From Bacillus horti (lineage in GTDB: Bacteria; Bacillota; Bacilli; Caldalkalibacillales; JCM-10596), in contig NZ_JAUSTY010000009.1 of NCBI RefSeq assembly GCF_030813115.1, forward strand, positions 113,440 to 177,439: DNA of 64,000 nt, written 5' to 3'. The notes under the pieces are model-generated. The model was not told the DNA's origin and did no database searches. It worked only from the letters and a program-made list of their open reading frames with translations. Position numbers and translations under genes: made by a program. Positions 28,100 to 36,776 of the stretch are shown here, one piece after another. The stretch's first letter is position 1, and the number at the start of each line of letters is the position of its first letter.

Positions 28100-29338
28100 A
28101 TGAGTACAGAGCTAGTGGTTGCTACGTATCTAGTCTTCGATGCCAAGGGAGATTTTGAGAAAAAAGCAGAGAAAATAGCGATTGGTTTGACGGTAGGCTC
28201 TTGGACTGACCTACCACAGGCACAAAAGGAGCAGATGAAAAAGCATTTAGGGCGTGTAATTTCTGTGGAGGAGGTAAAGGACGGATCAGCACAGGAAAGA
28301 TCAGCTGTCATTCGCATCGGATATCCAACCCTTAATTTCAGCCATGATATTCCCGCTCTTTTAGTTACTGTGTTCGGTAAGCTATCCATGGACGGAAAAA
28401 TAAAGCTACTTGATTTGGATTTTCCGGAGTCCTTTATTAACGCTTTTTCTGGTCCAAAGTTTGGTATTGATGGTGTTCGTGAGCTGCTTGGAGTGTATGA
28501 TCGTCCATTACTGATGAGTATATTTAAGTCCTGTATCGGTCAGGATCTACAGAGTTTAGAGGAGCAATTCTATCAGCAGGCATTAGGTGGAGTAGATATG
28601 ATTAAGGATGATGAAATTCTGTTTGAAAATCCTTTAACTCCATTTGAAAAAAGGCTTGAGGTTGGACTGAAGGCTGCCCAAAGAGCAAAGGAGCAAACAG
28701 GACAACAAGTTTTATATGCTATAAATCTGACTGGACCAACGACAGAGTTACTAGATAAGGCAATAAATGCTACAAAACAAGGAGCTACGGCCTTACTATT
28801 TAATGTTTTGGCGTATGGCTATGATGCACTGCAACGTATAACGGAGCATCCGGAGGTTCGCATTCCTGTGATGGCCCATCCAGCGTTAGCTGGAACGATT
28901 TATCCTGCTACCCATCATGGAATTGCAGCCTCCTTGCTTTTAGGTAAGCTGATGCGTCTTGCTGGAGCCGATTTTGTTCTGTTCCCATCACCGTATGGCT
29001 CTGTAGCTATGGAGAGAGGAGATACGCTGGCTATTGCAGACACGCTTCGAAAAGAATGGAAGTCTGAAAGAGGTAAGCTAAAGGCTAGCTTTCCTGTTCC
29101 TTCAGCAGGGATTCATCCGGGGATAACCCCTTTGTTACATGAGGATTTTGGTCTACAAAGTGTGATGAATGCAGGTGGTGGAATTCATGGACATCCAGGT
29201 GGAGCAAGTGCGGGAGGGCAGGCGTTTCGCCAAGCTATATCGATCTTACAAACAAGCTCTAGCTTTGAGCAGGAATACGTCAAGCATACAGAGCTGAAAA
29301 GCGCGATTGATATGTGGGGCTTAGTAGGGAGGAAATAG
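28100..29338 (+). CDS. mtnW: 2,3-diketo-5-methylthiopentyl-1-phosphate enolase (RuBisCO-like)
   Basis: 412 residues from ATG 28100, which has GGGAGGGG 6 nt upstream; an in-frame GTG at 28085 overlaps that RBS. RuBisCO-like fold motifs: FGIDGVRELLGVYDRPLL, GGVDMIKDDEILFENPLTP (the Lys that becomes carbamylated and the metal-binding Asp-Asp-Glu), MAHPALAGTIYPATHHGI and ASAGGQAFRQAI. It enolises the diketo intermediate of methionine salvage. It is followed by the mtnX-mtnB fusion after 3 bp, a compact operon. A possible weak hairpin lies just before it at 28054-28080. Confidence 0.95.
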   Translation: MSTELVVATYLVFDAKGDFEKKAEKIAIGLTVGSWTDLPQAQKEQMKKHLGRVISVEEVKDGSAQERSAVIRIGYPTLNFSHDIPALLVTVFGKLSMDGKIKLLDLDFPESFINAFSGPKFGIDGVRELLGVYDRPLLMSIFKSCIGQDLQSLEEQFYQQALGGVDMIKDDEILFENPLTPFEKRLEVGLKAAQRAKEQTGQQVLYAINLTGPTTELLDKAINATKQGATALLFNVLAYGYDALQRITEHPEVRIPVMAHPALAGTIYPATHHGIAASLLLGKLMRLAGADFVLFPSPYGSVAMERGDTLAIADTLRKEWKSERGKLKASFPVPSAGIHPGITPLLHEDFGLQSVMNAGGGIHGHPGGASAGGQAFRQAISILQTSSSFEQEYVKHTELKSAIDMWGLVGRK

Positions 29339-29341
29339 GAC

Positions 29342-30622
29342 ATGCATAGAAAACCAGTGATCTTCTGTGACTTTGACGGAACGATAACGCTACGAGATAA
29401 CATCATTGCCATCATGAAGCATTTTTCACCGCTTGGCTGGGAGGAGATCAAGGATCAAATTTTAGATCAGGATATTTCCATCAGAGAGGGAGTAGGGAAG
29501 CTCTTTTCTTTGCTACCTAGCTCAGCTCGCAAGGAAGTTACTGAATTTGCTTTACAGCAAGCCGAGATTAGGCCGGGCTTTGAAATGTTTTTAACAATAT
29601 TGAAGCAGGACGAAATCCCATTCTACATTGTCTCGGGTGGAATAGATTTTTTTGTGGATCCGATTTTAGAGCCTTTTAACTTAGAACAGGCACATGTTTT
29701 TCGTAACGAAAGTGATTTCTCGAAGGAGTTTATTCAAATTCTTTGGCCACATCCTTGTACAGAGGATTGTGATGTGGATTGTGGACTTTGTAAAACGAGC
29801 ATTATTAACTCTTATTCCAAAAAGAATGATTTCCGAATCATGATTGGAGATAGTGTTACGGATCTTGCAGCGGCTAAGCTTGCTGATCTTGTATTTGCTA
29901 GGGGCTATTTACTTGAAAAATGTAAGGAGCTTGGTTTAAGATATCACGCCTATGATACGTTTGACGATATTCTTCAGGTTTTGAAAACGAGGCCTTGGGA
30001 GTATCAGCAGCTATGGGAGGAATTAACAGAAGCGAAGGAGCTTTTTGCCCGTAGAGATTGGTTCCCTGGTACTAGTGGAAATTTATCTGTAAGGACAAAG
30101 TGTGATCCCTTGCAATTTCTAGTTACGGCTAGTGGCAAGGATAAGTCAAAGACGACAAATGAGGATTTTTTACTAGTGAATGATCAATCTCAGTCTTGCT
30201 ATGTAACAGATTTGAAGCCTTCAGCAGAGACCTCCATTCATGAGGCGATTTATTCTAAGCTTGGAGCAGGATCTGTATTACACGTGCATACGATTTATAA
30301 TAATCTTATTTCAGATCTTTATTTTGAACAAAATGGTGTTGAATTCCAGCATATTGAATTAATAAAAGCATTTAATCTTTGGGATGAGGATGCCGAGATT
30401 AAAGTGCCGATTGTGCATAATTATGCAAATATACCAAAGCTGACTGAGGAAGTTTTAAGCGTACTAGATGTGCGCGTGCCGGGTGTTTTAATTCGTAATC
30501 ATGGTATTTATGCTTGGGGGAAAAGTATCTTTGAAGCGAAAAAGCATCTTGAGGCGTTTGAATTCCTTTTTGAACTAAGGTATAAGAGGTTGGTTATTTC
30601 GCAAGTGAAAAGCTTAATTTAA
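29342..30622 (+). CDS. mtnX-mtnB: MtnX-MtnB fusion: HK-MTPenyl-1-P phosphatase + MTRu-1-P dehydratase
   Basis: 426 residues in one frame. Residues 1-217 are an MtnX-type HAD phosphatase (FCDFDGTITLRDNI, IVSGGIDFFVDPI, IMIGDSVTDLAAAKLADLVF, with the CTEDCDVDCGLCK cysteine motif). Residues about 222-426 are an MtnB-type class II aldolase-like dehydratase (WFPGTSGNLSVRT, SAETSIHEAIY, VLHVHTIYNNL, LIRNHGIYAWG), with zinc-ligand His residues kept. In Bacillus subtilis mtnX and mtnB are separate adjacent genes. Both catalytic halves look intact here and the join (about 215-225) has no stop or RBS. The two steps flank MtnA/MtnW in the pathway, so the fusion may only ensure co-expression. Confidence 0.9.
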   Translation: MHRKPVIFCDFDGTITLRDNIIAIMKHFSPLGWEEIKDQILDQDISIREGVGKLFSLLPSSARKEVTEFALQQAEIRPGFEMFLTILKQDEIPFYIVSGGIDFFVDPILEPFNLEQAHVFRNESDFSKEFIQILWPHPCTEDCDVDCGLCKTSIINSYSKKNDFRIMIGDSVTDLAAAKLADLVFARGYLLEKCKELGLRYHAYDTFDDILQVLKTRPWEYQQLWEELTEAKELFARRDWFPGTSGNLSVRTKCDPLQFLVTASGKDKSKTTNEDFLLVNDQSQSCYVTDLKPSAETSIHEAIYSKLGAGSVLHVHTIYNNLISDLYFEQNGVEFQHIELIKAFNLWDEDAEIKVPIVHNYANIPKLTEEVLSVLDVRVPGVLIRNHGIYAWGKSIFEAKKHLEAFEFLFELRYKRLVISQVKSLI

Positions 30623-30705
30623 CCTAAAATAGATAATCAAGTGAGGCAGTACATGAATCACAACAGTGGTTCATATTATTATATAAACAGTGGGAGGGCT
30701 GCCAT

Positions 30706-31245
30706 ATGGCAACAATTTTTATACGTAATGAAGAAAGAAGAATTGAGAACCAAGAGCAGGTTGCTTCATTTTTAGCAGATCAGGGTGTTCTTTATGAGCA
30801 TTGGGATACAACGAAGCTACCTAAGGAACTACAAGGAAAATGCTCCCTGACAGATGAAGAAAAGAGTCAGACGCTTGAGGTGTATGACGAAGAAATTCGC
30901 TCCTTGGCCGAACGTAACGGTTATCAAAATTGGGATGTTGTAGCATTATCCGAATCTACTCCTAATCTTGAAGATCTATTAAAAAAGTTTGAACAGGTGC
31001 ATACACATACGGAGGATGAGGTTCGTGCTATCACAGCCGGACACGGTATCTTTATCATAAAAGGGGCAGAGGATACAGGCTATTTTGACGTAGAGCTAGA
31101 GGCGGGAGATGTGATTTCTGTTCCTGTTAACACTCCCCATTTCTTTACCTTGATGGATGATCGTCAGGTAGTTGCTGTAAGATTATTTATTGAGACAGAA
31201 GGCTGGGTAGCACATCCGTTTGAGGATCCTGAGTTTCAAAAATAA
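30706..31245 (+). CDS. mtnD: Acireductone dioxygenase
   Basis: 179 residues, GGGAGGG before the ATG. It belongs to the cupin fold, with metal ligands in HTHTEDEVRAI (two His and one Glu) and the last His in VPVNTPHFFTL. It oxidises the acireductone from MtnX to 2-keto-4-methylthiobutyrate (iron form) or to off-pathway products (nickel form); the metal cannot be told from sequence. It is the last gene of the salvage operon, followed by a terminator at 31270. Confidence 0.95.
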   Translation: MATIFIRNEERRIENQEQVASFLADQGVLYEHWDTTKLPKELQGKCSLTDEEKSQTLEVYDEEIRSLAERNGYQNWDVVALSESTPNLEDLLKKFEQVHTHTEDEVRAITAGHGIFIIKGAEDTGYFDVELEAGDVISVPVNTPHFFTLMDDRQVVAVRLFIETEGWVAHPFEDPEFQK

Positions 31246-31269
31246 AAACTGGAGAATTAAGAAGATGTT

Positions 31270-31313
31270 ACTCTCTCTTTTACACAATGTCATGTGGGGA
31301 AGAGAGTTTTTTT
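31270..31313 (+). terminator. Terminator of the salvage operon
   Basis: ACTCTCT (31270-31276) pairs with AGAGAGT (31301-31307), then TTTTTTT. The loop is long (24 nt) but the T-run is strong and it directly follows mtnD. Confidence 0.65.
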
Positions 31314-31391
31314 GTTAAAATACATTTTTAACGTATAAATATACGTATTTAAAAGAATATAGGGAAATTTGACTATATTTAAAATACCCCC

Positions 31392-31421
31392 TTTACAAGG
31401 CAAAAAATCATCTGCTATAAT
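31392..31421 (+). promoter_or_regulatory. Strong sigma-A-type promoter for the small-ORF unit
   Basis: TTTACA (31392-31397), 18-nt spacer and TATAAT (31416-31421) preceded by TGC (extended -10, TGCTATAAT). It lies about 20 bp before the first of two small frames and shows that this gene-poor stretch is transcribed. Confidence 0.65.
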
Positions 31422-31441
31422 GACAAAGGAATCGTTGCTAA

Positions 31442-31552
31442 ATGATTCCAATCAAGTTAGTGAACGAAGATATTAGCACTTTTAGTGAGAAAAAGGCAAG
31501 AGAGCTAGTATTAATTTTGTATCACTTGCATACAATTTATAAGACAAAATAA
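31442..31552 (+). CDS. Small ORF, 36 residues, unknown
   Basis: It lies directly behind the promoter at 31392-31421, with AAAGGAA about 14 nt before the ATG, which is a little far. The product MIPIKLVNEDISTFSEKKAR continues into a short helix with LVLILYHLH and a basic tail. It could be a leader peptide, a coiled regulator or non-coding. The next small ORF begins 19 nt later with a much better RBS. No family recognised; coding status uncertain. Confidence 0.35.
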   Translation: MIPIKLVNEDISTFSEKKARELVLILYHLHTIYKTK

Positions 31553-31571
31553 AGAAAAGGAGGTTTGTGAC

Positions 31572-31727
31572 ATGATGATGGGAACTGGATTTACAGGCTT
31601 TGAAATGACAATTACGGGTGTAGCAACAGCTATGGGGGCACGTAATGGCTCCATGACTAGCCCATATACAATATTAAATAGTCCATCTCATGGACACAGC
31701 CTACTTTGTAATTGGAGAAAGTGCTGA
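31572..31727 (+). CDS. Small ORF, 51 residues, Gly/Thr/Met-rich with C-terminal Cys/His
   Basis: AAAGGAGG lies 9 nt before the ATG, one of the best RBSs in the window. The product begins MMMGTGFTGFEMTITGVATA and ends with HSPS-type small residues, a His pair and CNWRKC. There is no signal peptide and no clear membrane helix. The composition (Gly, Thr, Ser, Met; two Cys and two His near the end) would fit a small secreted or modified peptide, but no modification enzyme gene lies nearby. No family recognised. Confidence 0.45.
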   Translation: MMMGTGFTGFEMTITGVATAMGARNGSMTSPYTILNSPSHGHSLLCNWRKC

Positions 31728-31860
31728 GCAATTTAGCTACTTCTAGAAGCTAGAGTTGTTCTTACGAAACGTAGTCTACGCTTATTTGTTATTGCCTATT
31801 GATTAAATAGCTATAGCATGAGGGTAGAATTACTTTACAGTTATATCTCCGTATACACAG

Positions 31861-31899
31861 ACCACAGCTGTGCCATGATAGGCATACCTGTGGTTTTTT
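31861..31899 (+). terminator. Hairpin terminator
   Basis: ACCACAG (31861-31867) pairs with CTGTGGT (31888-31894), followed by TTTTTGG. It probably ends the small-ORF transcript that begins at 31392. Confidence 0.55.
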
Positions 31900-31945
31900 G
31901 GTTTTTCCTTGTGTATAAGTGCTTATTGTACTTTACTATATGCGG

Positions 31946-31970
31946 GACCATCCATAGGATGGTCTTTTTT
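31946..31970 (+). terminator. Strong rho-independent terminator
   Basis: GACCATCC, loop ATA, GGATGGTC (31946-31964), then TTTTTTCTTT. It is a perfect 8-bp stem with a T-run. It is the second terminator within 100 bp, a tight insulation before the next small genes. Confidence 0.75.
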
Positions 31971-32035
31971 CTTTCACCAGAGCTTGGTGATGAAGCAAGA
32001 TTTTCAAATATTAACATTGGAAAGGGGGGATGAAC

Positions 32036-32176
32036 ATGATACTGAATATTTTTTCTATCAGCATAGAGATTAAGATTAAAAAACAACCCAAAGATGCTAT
32101 TGTCCATTATGAAGAGCTACAGGATCCACTTGAGCAAGCTAAGCTTATGTTTTATTACAACACTATGAATAGGTAG
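32036..32176 (+). CDS. YrzI-like small protein, 46 residues
   Basis: AAAGGGGGGA lies 5-6 nt before the ATG. The N-terminus MILNIFSISIEIKIKKQPKD resembles the short Bacillales YrzI family (hydrophobic start of the LNxF type followed by IKIKK and a helical acidic tail). Function of that family is unknown; it has been linked to small-RNA-rich loci and sporulation-stage expression in Bacillus. Family call tentative and based on pattern and length only. Confidence 0.5.
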   Translation: MILNIFSISIEIKIKKQPKDAIVHYEELQDPLEQAKLMFYYNTMNR

Positions 32177-32241
32177 TAAGTTAGTCTATCAGAGAAAGAT
32201 TGTAAAGAAAATTGGTTGGAAATACTGAGGAGGAGATAAAG

Positions 32242-32304
32242 ATGAGAATTTACGGGAAGCTGAGAATGTTTGCATGGAAGGTTAAAGCGATAGAAGACAC
32301 CTGA
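32242..32304 (+). CDS. Very small ORF, 20 residues
   Basis: GAGGAGGAG lies 5 nt before the ATG, giving the peptide MRIYGKLRMFAWKVKAIEDT (basic, amphipathic). It is included only because of the strong RBS and its position after the YrzI-like gene. It may be a translated leader or nothing. Confidence 0.25.
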   Translation: MRIYGKLRMFAWKVKAIEDT

Positions 32305-32402
32305 AGGGGTTAGTGTCCAAGGTAAATGAGCCAATGAAGCGCTTAAGAAGAGAAGCTTATGTGGTACTAATGAGTTTTTGTTAAAACAATAATCTATTTG
32401 TC

Positions 32403-32434
32403 CCTCTTCACCCTGCTGCTGTTGGGTGAAGAGG
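32403..32434 (+). terminator. Hairpin before the GNAT-fusion gene
   Basis: CCTCTTCACCC (32403-32413) pairs perfectly with GGGTGAAGAGG (32424-32434). The trailing TTTACAT is a weak T-run and the gene start is only 26 bp downstream, so it may act as an attenuator or mRNA-stabilising stem rather than a terminator. Confidence 0.5.
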
Positions 32435-32459
32435 TTTACATAGAAGGGAGTAGGAAGAA

Positions 32460-35400
32460 ATGAAAGAGCAGGGCCATTTAAAAGATAATGAACCACCCAT
32501 TCAACAAAATGAGATTAGAGTTATAGAATATACTCCAGAGTTAGCTGACGCCGTAGCTGATATGTGGAATCATAGCCGAGAAGGATGGGGCGGTCATTCC
32601 TCTATTATGACCGGAGAGCAGGTTCGTCAAAGGGAAGAGCAGTCTGGAAACAAAGCTCTATTTCTAGCTTTAGACGAGGATAAAGTAGTAGGGTATTGTG
32701 GTTTAAGTGAGTACAAGGAGGACGAGGGTGCTTTATATATTCCTCTGCTTAACGTTCGCACGGATTATCATGGTAAAAAAATTGGTAAGCTCCTTGTCTT
32801 AGAAGCGATAAAGCGCACTGTTGAGCTAGGATGGCCAAGGCTCGATTTGTATACATGGGCAGGAAATACAAAAGCTGTTCCATTATATAAAAAGTGCGGC
32901 TTCTTCTGGGAGGAGCGTGACGATTCTACACATTTGATGAACTTTATTCCAGCTGTCCTTCAGTCTGAGCTGGTAAAGGAATATTTTGAAGATGTTGATT
33001 GGTATTCTGCTTCTACACGAGCTATCGAGGTTAAGCCTGATGGACGTAAAGAAAACGGCTTTGATTTCTACACGTATGAATGGGAGCAGCAAGGCAAAAG
33101 ACTGGTTATGGAATTTGAGCGTAAAGGAAGAGGACTAAGAAAAATTGAAACAGAAGATTATGTGATTTCTGCTAGCTTAAAGCAGGCCGAAGTCATAACT
33201 GGCTGTGCCTATCAGGTGGAATATCACGTTGTGAATAAAACAGAGCAGTCCTTGGAAATTAAAATTGAGGGATCTACTCATCGTAACATTCAATTCTCTT
33301 TTTCTGCTTATCATCAGGTGGAGAAGGAGAAAAATATAACGGGTGATTTTTTTGTAGGACCAATGGCAGAAGAACAAAGTGTATGGCGTACACATCCAGG
33401 AGTGCAAGCAGATATTTGGATTAACGGTAAAAAAGCTACGTTTACGTTAGGGGTCACACCAAAGCTTCCAGCAAAGATTAACATTGTGCAGCCTAACGAA
33501 CAATCCTTTGTCGGTCAATCTGCTCAATTTTATGTTGATATAGAAAATAACATGGAGAACCCGATTTCACTTATGTTTGATTGGCCAGAGGAAAGCTGGA
33601 TTAGCTTTAAAAATCAGAAATGTGACGCTCAAATTGAACCCAAAGAAAAGTGTTCGATTCCTGTATCCTATACTTTATTGAAGCATGGGTTCTATCAAAA
33701 GAATTTAAGTGTGAGCATAAAATTTAATAATGGTCAGCAGCTTGAGTATTCCAAGCTAATAGGTATTGGATTCTTAGGTAAAGGAGCTTTACATTATGGT
33801 GAAAGTGAGGAGAATTGGCATCTCTTTAATGGATTGTATGAGGTTAAGCTCTCAAAATTTGACAATAGTATAATGCCTCGAAAAGCTACTATGAAAGGCT
33901 CGCCAGCGTTTTGGAAAGCGCCACAGCTTGGCAAGCCATATTCATTAGAGCTTTCTAAAAAACGCCCAACAGTTGTACATTTTGGTCAGGAATTAGGTGC
34001 TGTGAGCTTACATGCATTGTATCACCCTTCGGACTTCCCCACAGTGGAGCTTGAAAGAATTGTTATGCTTTACTCTGATGGGTGTGTGGAACATAAATAT
34101 AAGCTTCGAAACCTGTCTACTGGGGAACTGCCTCAGCAAATTTTGTTAGCGGATTCTGTCGTGTATGATCTAAGTGAAAGCCGGATTCCCTATGAAAACG
34201 GCTACCTTCAGTTGAGTACAGCAGACGGTGAGGAGTATAGTGATTGGAACGCTGGAAAGGTCAAGGAGAACTGGTTTTATTCCCAAGGCAATAAAGGGTC
34301 CCGTGGTTTATGCTGGTCACCTAAGTATAAGCTATCCTTTATTTCATGGTATATGTCCTTAGAATATGAGGTCGGTTCTTTACAGGGGAATGAGGAGGTT
34401 CAGCTTGACCCAACCTTTATTTGCCTTGACACGTATCGGTCAGCAGAGGAGTTTCAGACTTTTGCCACGTCTTATTATGGTGGCATCTCTACAGACGATG
34501 AAGAGGGAAGTGCTGCTAAACATGAAGTGCTGGAGAGTGTGGAAGTTGTTATAAATGGGAACAACCCTATTATGAAGGATACAGGGGACGTTGAGATTGT
34601 TTGGCGTAAGCAATCAGCGTTAGAAGGTCAGTTTACGATGCGATCTAAATATGGATCATCTGAACAGATGCTATCTTCAGTCTTAGCAGGTAACCGTTCG
34701 AAATTGGGTGAGCTTTATACGAACAAAAGCAATTCTATTGCTTTTGATATTTTAACTAGTACTGTTCAAACTCCAAGCTATATAAGAGATCTATCGTCCC
34801 TTATTTTGTACCCTGCTTCCCTTCCTGTAGAGCAGTACAAGGTGAACGAGCAAAACAAAGATGTTCTAGTTGTCCAGAATGGAAGAATTCAATTTAAAGT
34901 TGCACCTACCTTTTATCCAGGAATTTATTCACTACAAAGTATGGAGCAGGGAGAAGAAACAGAATGGCTACAGACCGCATTTCCACAAGCTAAACCAAAG
35001 TCTTGGTGGAATCCTTGGGGCGGTGGGATCTCCTCAAGAGCTAGTAAATTAAGTTCACGTTCATTACTTAAAGAAAAATGTGAAGGTGACTTTGTTTCCT
35101 TGTGTGATCAGTATGGAAATGAATGGCAGGGAATAAAGGTCCGTGTTGAAGTGACTGAAAATGAGTCTTTTAAGGGACTATCCTGGAATCAATATTTTGT
35201 AACTTTACCTGGATTGCCTTTAGTCTGTCATGTTATAGAAATTGAACAGCACACCAAGAGCTATTGGAATCAGGTTGATTGGCTAATGAATACCTCAATC
35301 AATAAAGGTAGTGCTCAGCCTTTAGTAGTAAGTATGGGGGAAGGCTTAGAGGAGAATGCGTTTAAACTTGGTGCGGTAGAAGTAGAAGTTGCTACTCAAA

Positions 35401-35648
35401 AAAGCTTGCTCTTTACAGAAGCACAAACGTCATCCAAGCTACAGCTGATTACTCCTGACACAAAGAGGAATGAGTACTTATATAATAATCAGGATGTAAC
35501 GGAGGTTATGACCTTCCATCATATACATGGAGCTTCGGGAAATAGTATTGTTCTTCCTCCTGCTTTTTATCTGTTTACAGGTGAGCGTATAGCAGATGCA
35601 GCGTTAAAAAGTCTAAAAGGATTGCGTTTCCAGCCGAACGAGGTATAA
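32460..35648 (+). CDS. GNAT acetyltransferase fused to a large beta-rich region
   Basis: 1062 residues. The RBS GAAGGGAG lies before the ATG. Residues about 18-165 are a GNAT domain: MWNHSREGWGG, NVRTDYHGKKIGKLLVLEAI (acetyl-CoA loop) and NTKAVPLYKKCGFFWEER. The remaining ~890 residues are beta-rich, with Ig-like segments around 250-420 (YQVEYHVVNKTEQSLEIKIE type) and a C-terminal region (about 420-1060) that resembles sugar-binding or glycosidase-associated beta sandwiches. No catalytic motif was recognised there. No signal peptide, so it appears cytoplasmic. Such a size is exceptional for GNAT enzymes; the acceptor may be a large surface polymer or its precursor (inference). Confidence 0.6.
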   Translation: MKEQGHLKDNEPPIQQNEIRVIEYTPELADAVADMWNHSREGWGGHSSIMTGEQVRQREEQSGNKALFLALDEDKVVGYCGLSEYKEDEGALYIPLLNVRTDYHGKKIGKLLVLEAIKRTVELGWPRLDLYTWAGNTKAVPLYKKCGFFWEERDDSTHLMNFIPAVLQSELVKEYFEDVDWYSASTRAIEVKPDGRKENGFDFYTYEWEQQGKRLVMEFERKGRGLRKIETEDYVISASLKQAEVITGCAYQVEYHVVNKTEQSLEIKIEGSTHRNIQFSFSAYHQVEKEKNITGDFFVGPMAEEQSVWRTHPGVQADIWINGKKATFTLGVTPKLPAKINIVQPNEQSFVGQSAQFYVDIENNMENPISLMFDWPEESWISFKNQKCDAQIEPKEKCSIPVSYTLLKHGFYQKNLSVSIKFNNGQQLEYSKLIGIGFLGKGALHYGESEENWHLFNGLYEVKLSKFDNSIMPRKATMKGSPAFWKAPQLGKPYSLELSKKRPTVVHFGQELGAVSLHALYHPSDFPTVELERIVMLYSDGCVEHKYKLRNLSTGELPQQILLADSVVYDLSESRIPYENGYLQLSTADGEEYSDWNAGKVKENWFYSQGNKGSRGLCWSPKYKLSFISWYMSLEYEVGSLQGNEEVQLDPTFICLDTYRSAEEFQTFATSYYGGISTDDEEGSAAKHEVLESVEVVINGNNPIMKDTGDVEIVWRKQSALEGQFTMRSKYGSSEQMLSSVLAGNRSKLGELYTNKSNSIAFDILTSTVQTPSYIRDLSSLILYPASLPVEQYKVNEQNKDVLVVQNGRIQFKVAPTFYPGIYSLQSMEQGEETEWLQTAFPQAKPKSWWNPWGGGISSRASKLSSRSLLKEKCEGDFVSLCDQYGNEWQGIKVRVEVTENESFKGLSWNQYFVTLPGLPLVCHVIEIEQHTKSYWNQVDWLMNTSINKGSAQPLVVSMGEGLEENAFKLGAVEVEVATQKSLLFTEAQTSSKLQLITPDTKRNEYLYNNQDVTEVMTFHHIHGASGNSIVLPPAFYLFTGERIADAALKSLKGLRFQPNEV

Positions 35649-35676
35649 GATATTAAGTGGATAAAGTGTGGAAAAG

Positions 35677-35702
35677 ACAGGTCAGAATTTGTTCTGACCT
35701 GT
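35677..35702 (+). terminator. Terminator after the GNAT-fusion gene
   Basis: ACAGGTCAGAA (35677-35687), loop TTTG, TTCTGACCTGT (35692-35702): a perfect 11-bp stem. The following TATTGCTTA is a poor T-run. Confidence 0.6.
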
Positions 35703-35741
35703 TATTGCTTAGGGAAAAGTATAAAGAGAGGGTGTCTAATA

Positions 35742-36596
35742 ATGAAAATCATAGATGCACATATGCACTTTTCAAATATAGAAGAGTTTAAACGTACAGC
35801 CAAAGAACTGTCCTTTGTAGATTATTCCTATCAAGGCATTATCGATGAATACAAAGATAATGGCGTCGTACTGGGTATTGGGATGGGAGTTACGGAAAAG
35901 GAAAAAGGAGGTTTTCCTGATGCGAATGCTGAAAATCCAATGGGGATGGATTTAGCCTCCGAGCTACCAGCTAATATTGTATATTGTGCGGGGGTTAATC
36001 CGTATCATTTAGATCAATCTGCTCTAGAGAGACTGGAGATTGAGATACAAAAGCCATATGTTGTTGGGATGAAAATTTACTTAGGCTACTACCCTTTTTA
36101 CGCTTATGATGACGTATACCAACCCGTTTATGAGCTAGCTAAAAAATATGGGCTGCCTGTTGTGTTCCATACAGGAGATACATACTCAGAGCGTGGACTA
36201 TTAAAATATTCGCATCCATTAACACTGGACGAAGTGGCGGTTCAGCACAGAGAGGTTAACTTTATGATGGCTCATTTTGGTGACCCGTGGATGCTGGATG
36301 GTGCCGAAGTGGTATACAAAAACAGAAATATGTATGCTGATCTTTCCGGATTAATTGTAGGGGATAAGAAAGATGTACTGAAGATGAATGATGAAAGATT
36401 TCAGCATATGCGTCATGCATTAGCATACTGTAATCGATATGAAAGGCTTCTGTTTGGAACGGATTGGCCACTTGTACAGGTTGGCCCATATATTGATTTT
36501 ATCAAAGAGATGATTCCAGAGGAGTACCATGAGCAGGTATTTTTTAAGACAGCCTTAAAGCTGTTTCCAAAGGCTGCAGCGTTTTTACAGGATTAG
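35742..36596 (+). CDS. Amidohydrolase-family protein (amidohydrolase 2 type)
   Basis: 284 residues; GAGAGGGTG precedes the ATG. TIM-barrel metal-hydrolase motifs: KIIDAHMHFSN (HxH), LPVVFHTGDTYS, NFMMAHFGDPWM and LLFGTDWPLVQVG (final Asp). It fits the amidohydrolase/decarboxylase 2 family (PF04909). Substrate not predictable. The gene stands alone, in the direction of its neighbours; a 180-bp AT-rich gap follows with no visible feature. Confidence 0.75.
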   Translation: MKIIDAHMHFSNIEEFKRTAKELSFVDYSYQGIIDEYKDNGVVLGIGMGVTEKEKGGFPDANAENPMGMDLASELPANIVYCAGVNPYHLDQSALERLEIEIQKPYVVGMKIYLGYYPFYAYDDVYQPVYELAKKYGLPVVFHTGDTYSERGLLKYSHPLTLDEVAVQHREVNFMMAHFGDPWMLDGAEVVYKNRNMYADLSGLIVGDKKDVLKMNDERFQHMRHALAYCNRYERLLFGTDWPLVQVGPYIDFIKEMIPEEYHEQVFFKTALKLFPKAAAFLQD

Positions 36597-36776
36597 AAAA
36601 TGATGAATAGGAAAAGCTTATCCCTACATCGTTCAAAAAGTTGTCATGGGGTTGCTAATTGAGAAGTGTATAATTAGATAAATAACAGTTGGTTATCTAA
36701 ATTCAGTATTGATTTTTAAAACTAATTATCGGTAAAGGGAAATGGTAAGGTCTCTTTATAAAGGAGGACAGTAAGG

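Noticed and set aside
31442..31552. Spo0E-like phosphatase
   Set aside because: The 36-residue product lacks the SQxLD motif of that family.
31818..32107. Open frames on both strands (71 and 88 codons) near the small genes
   Set aside because: They run through two rho-independent terminators and have no usable RBS; they look like chance frames.
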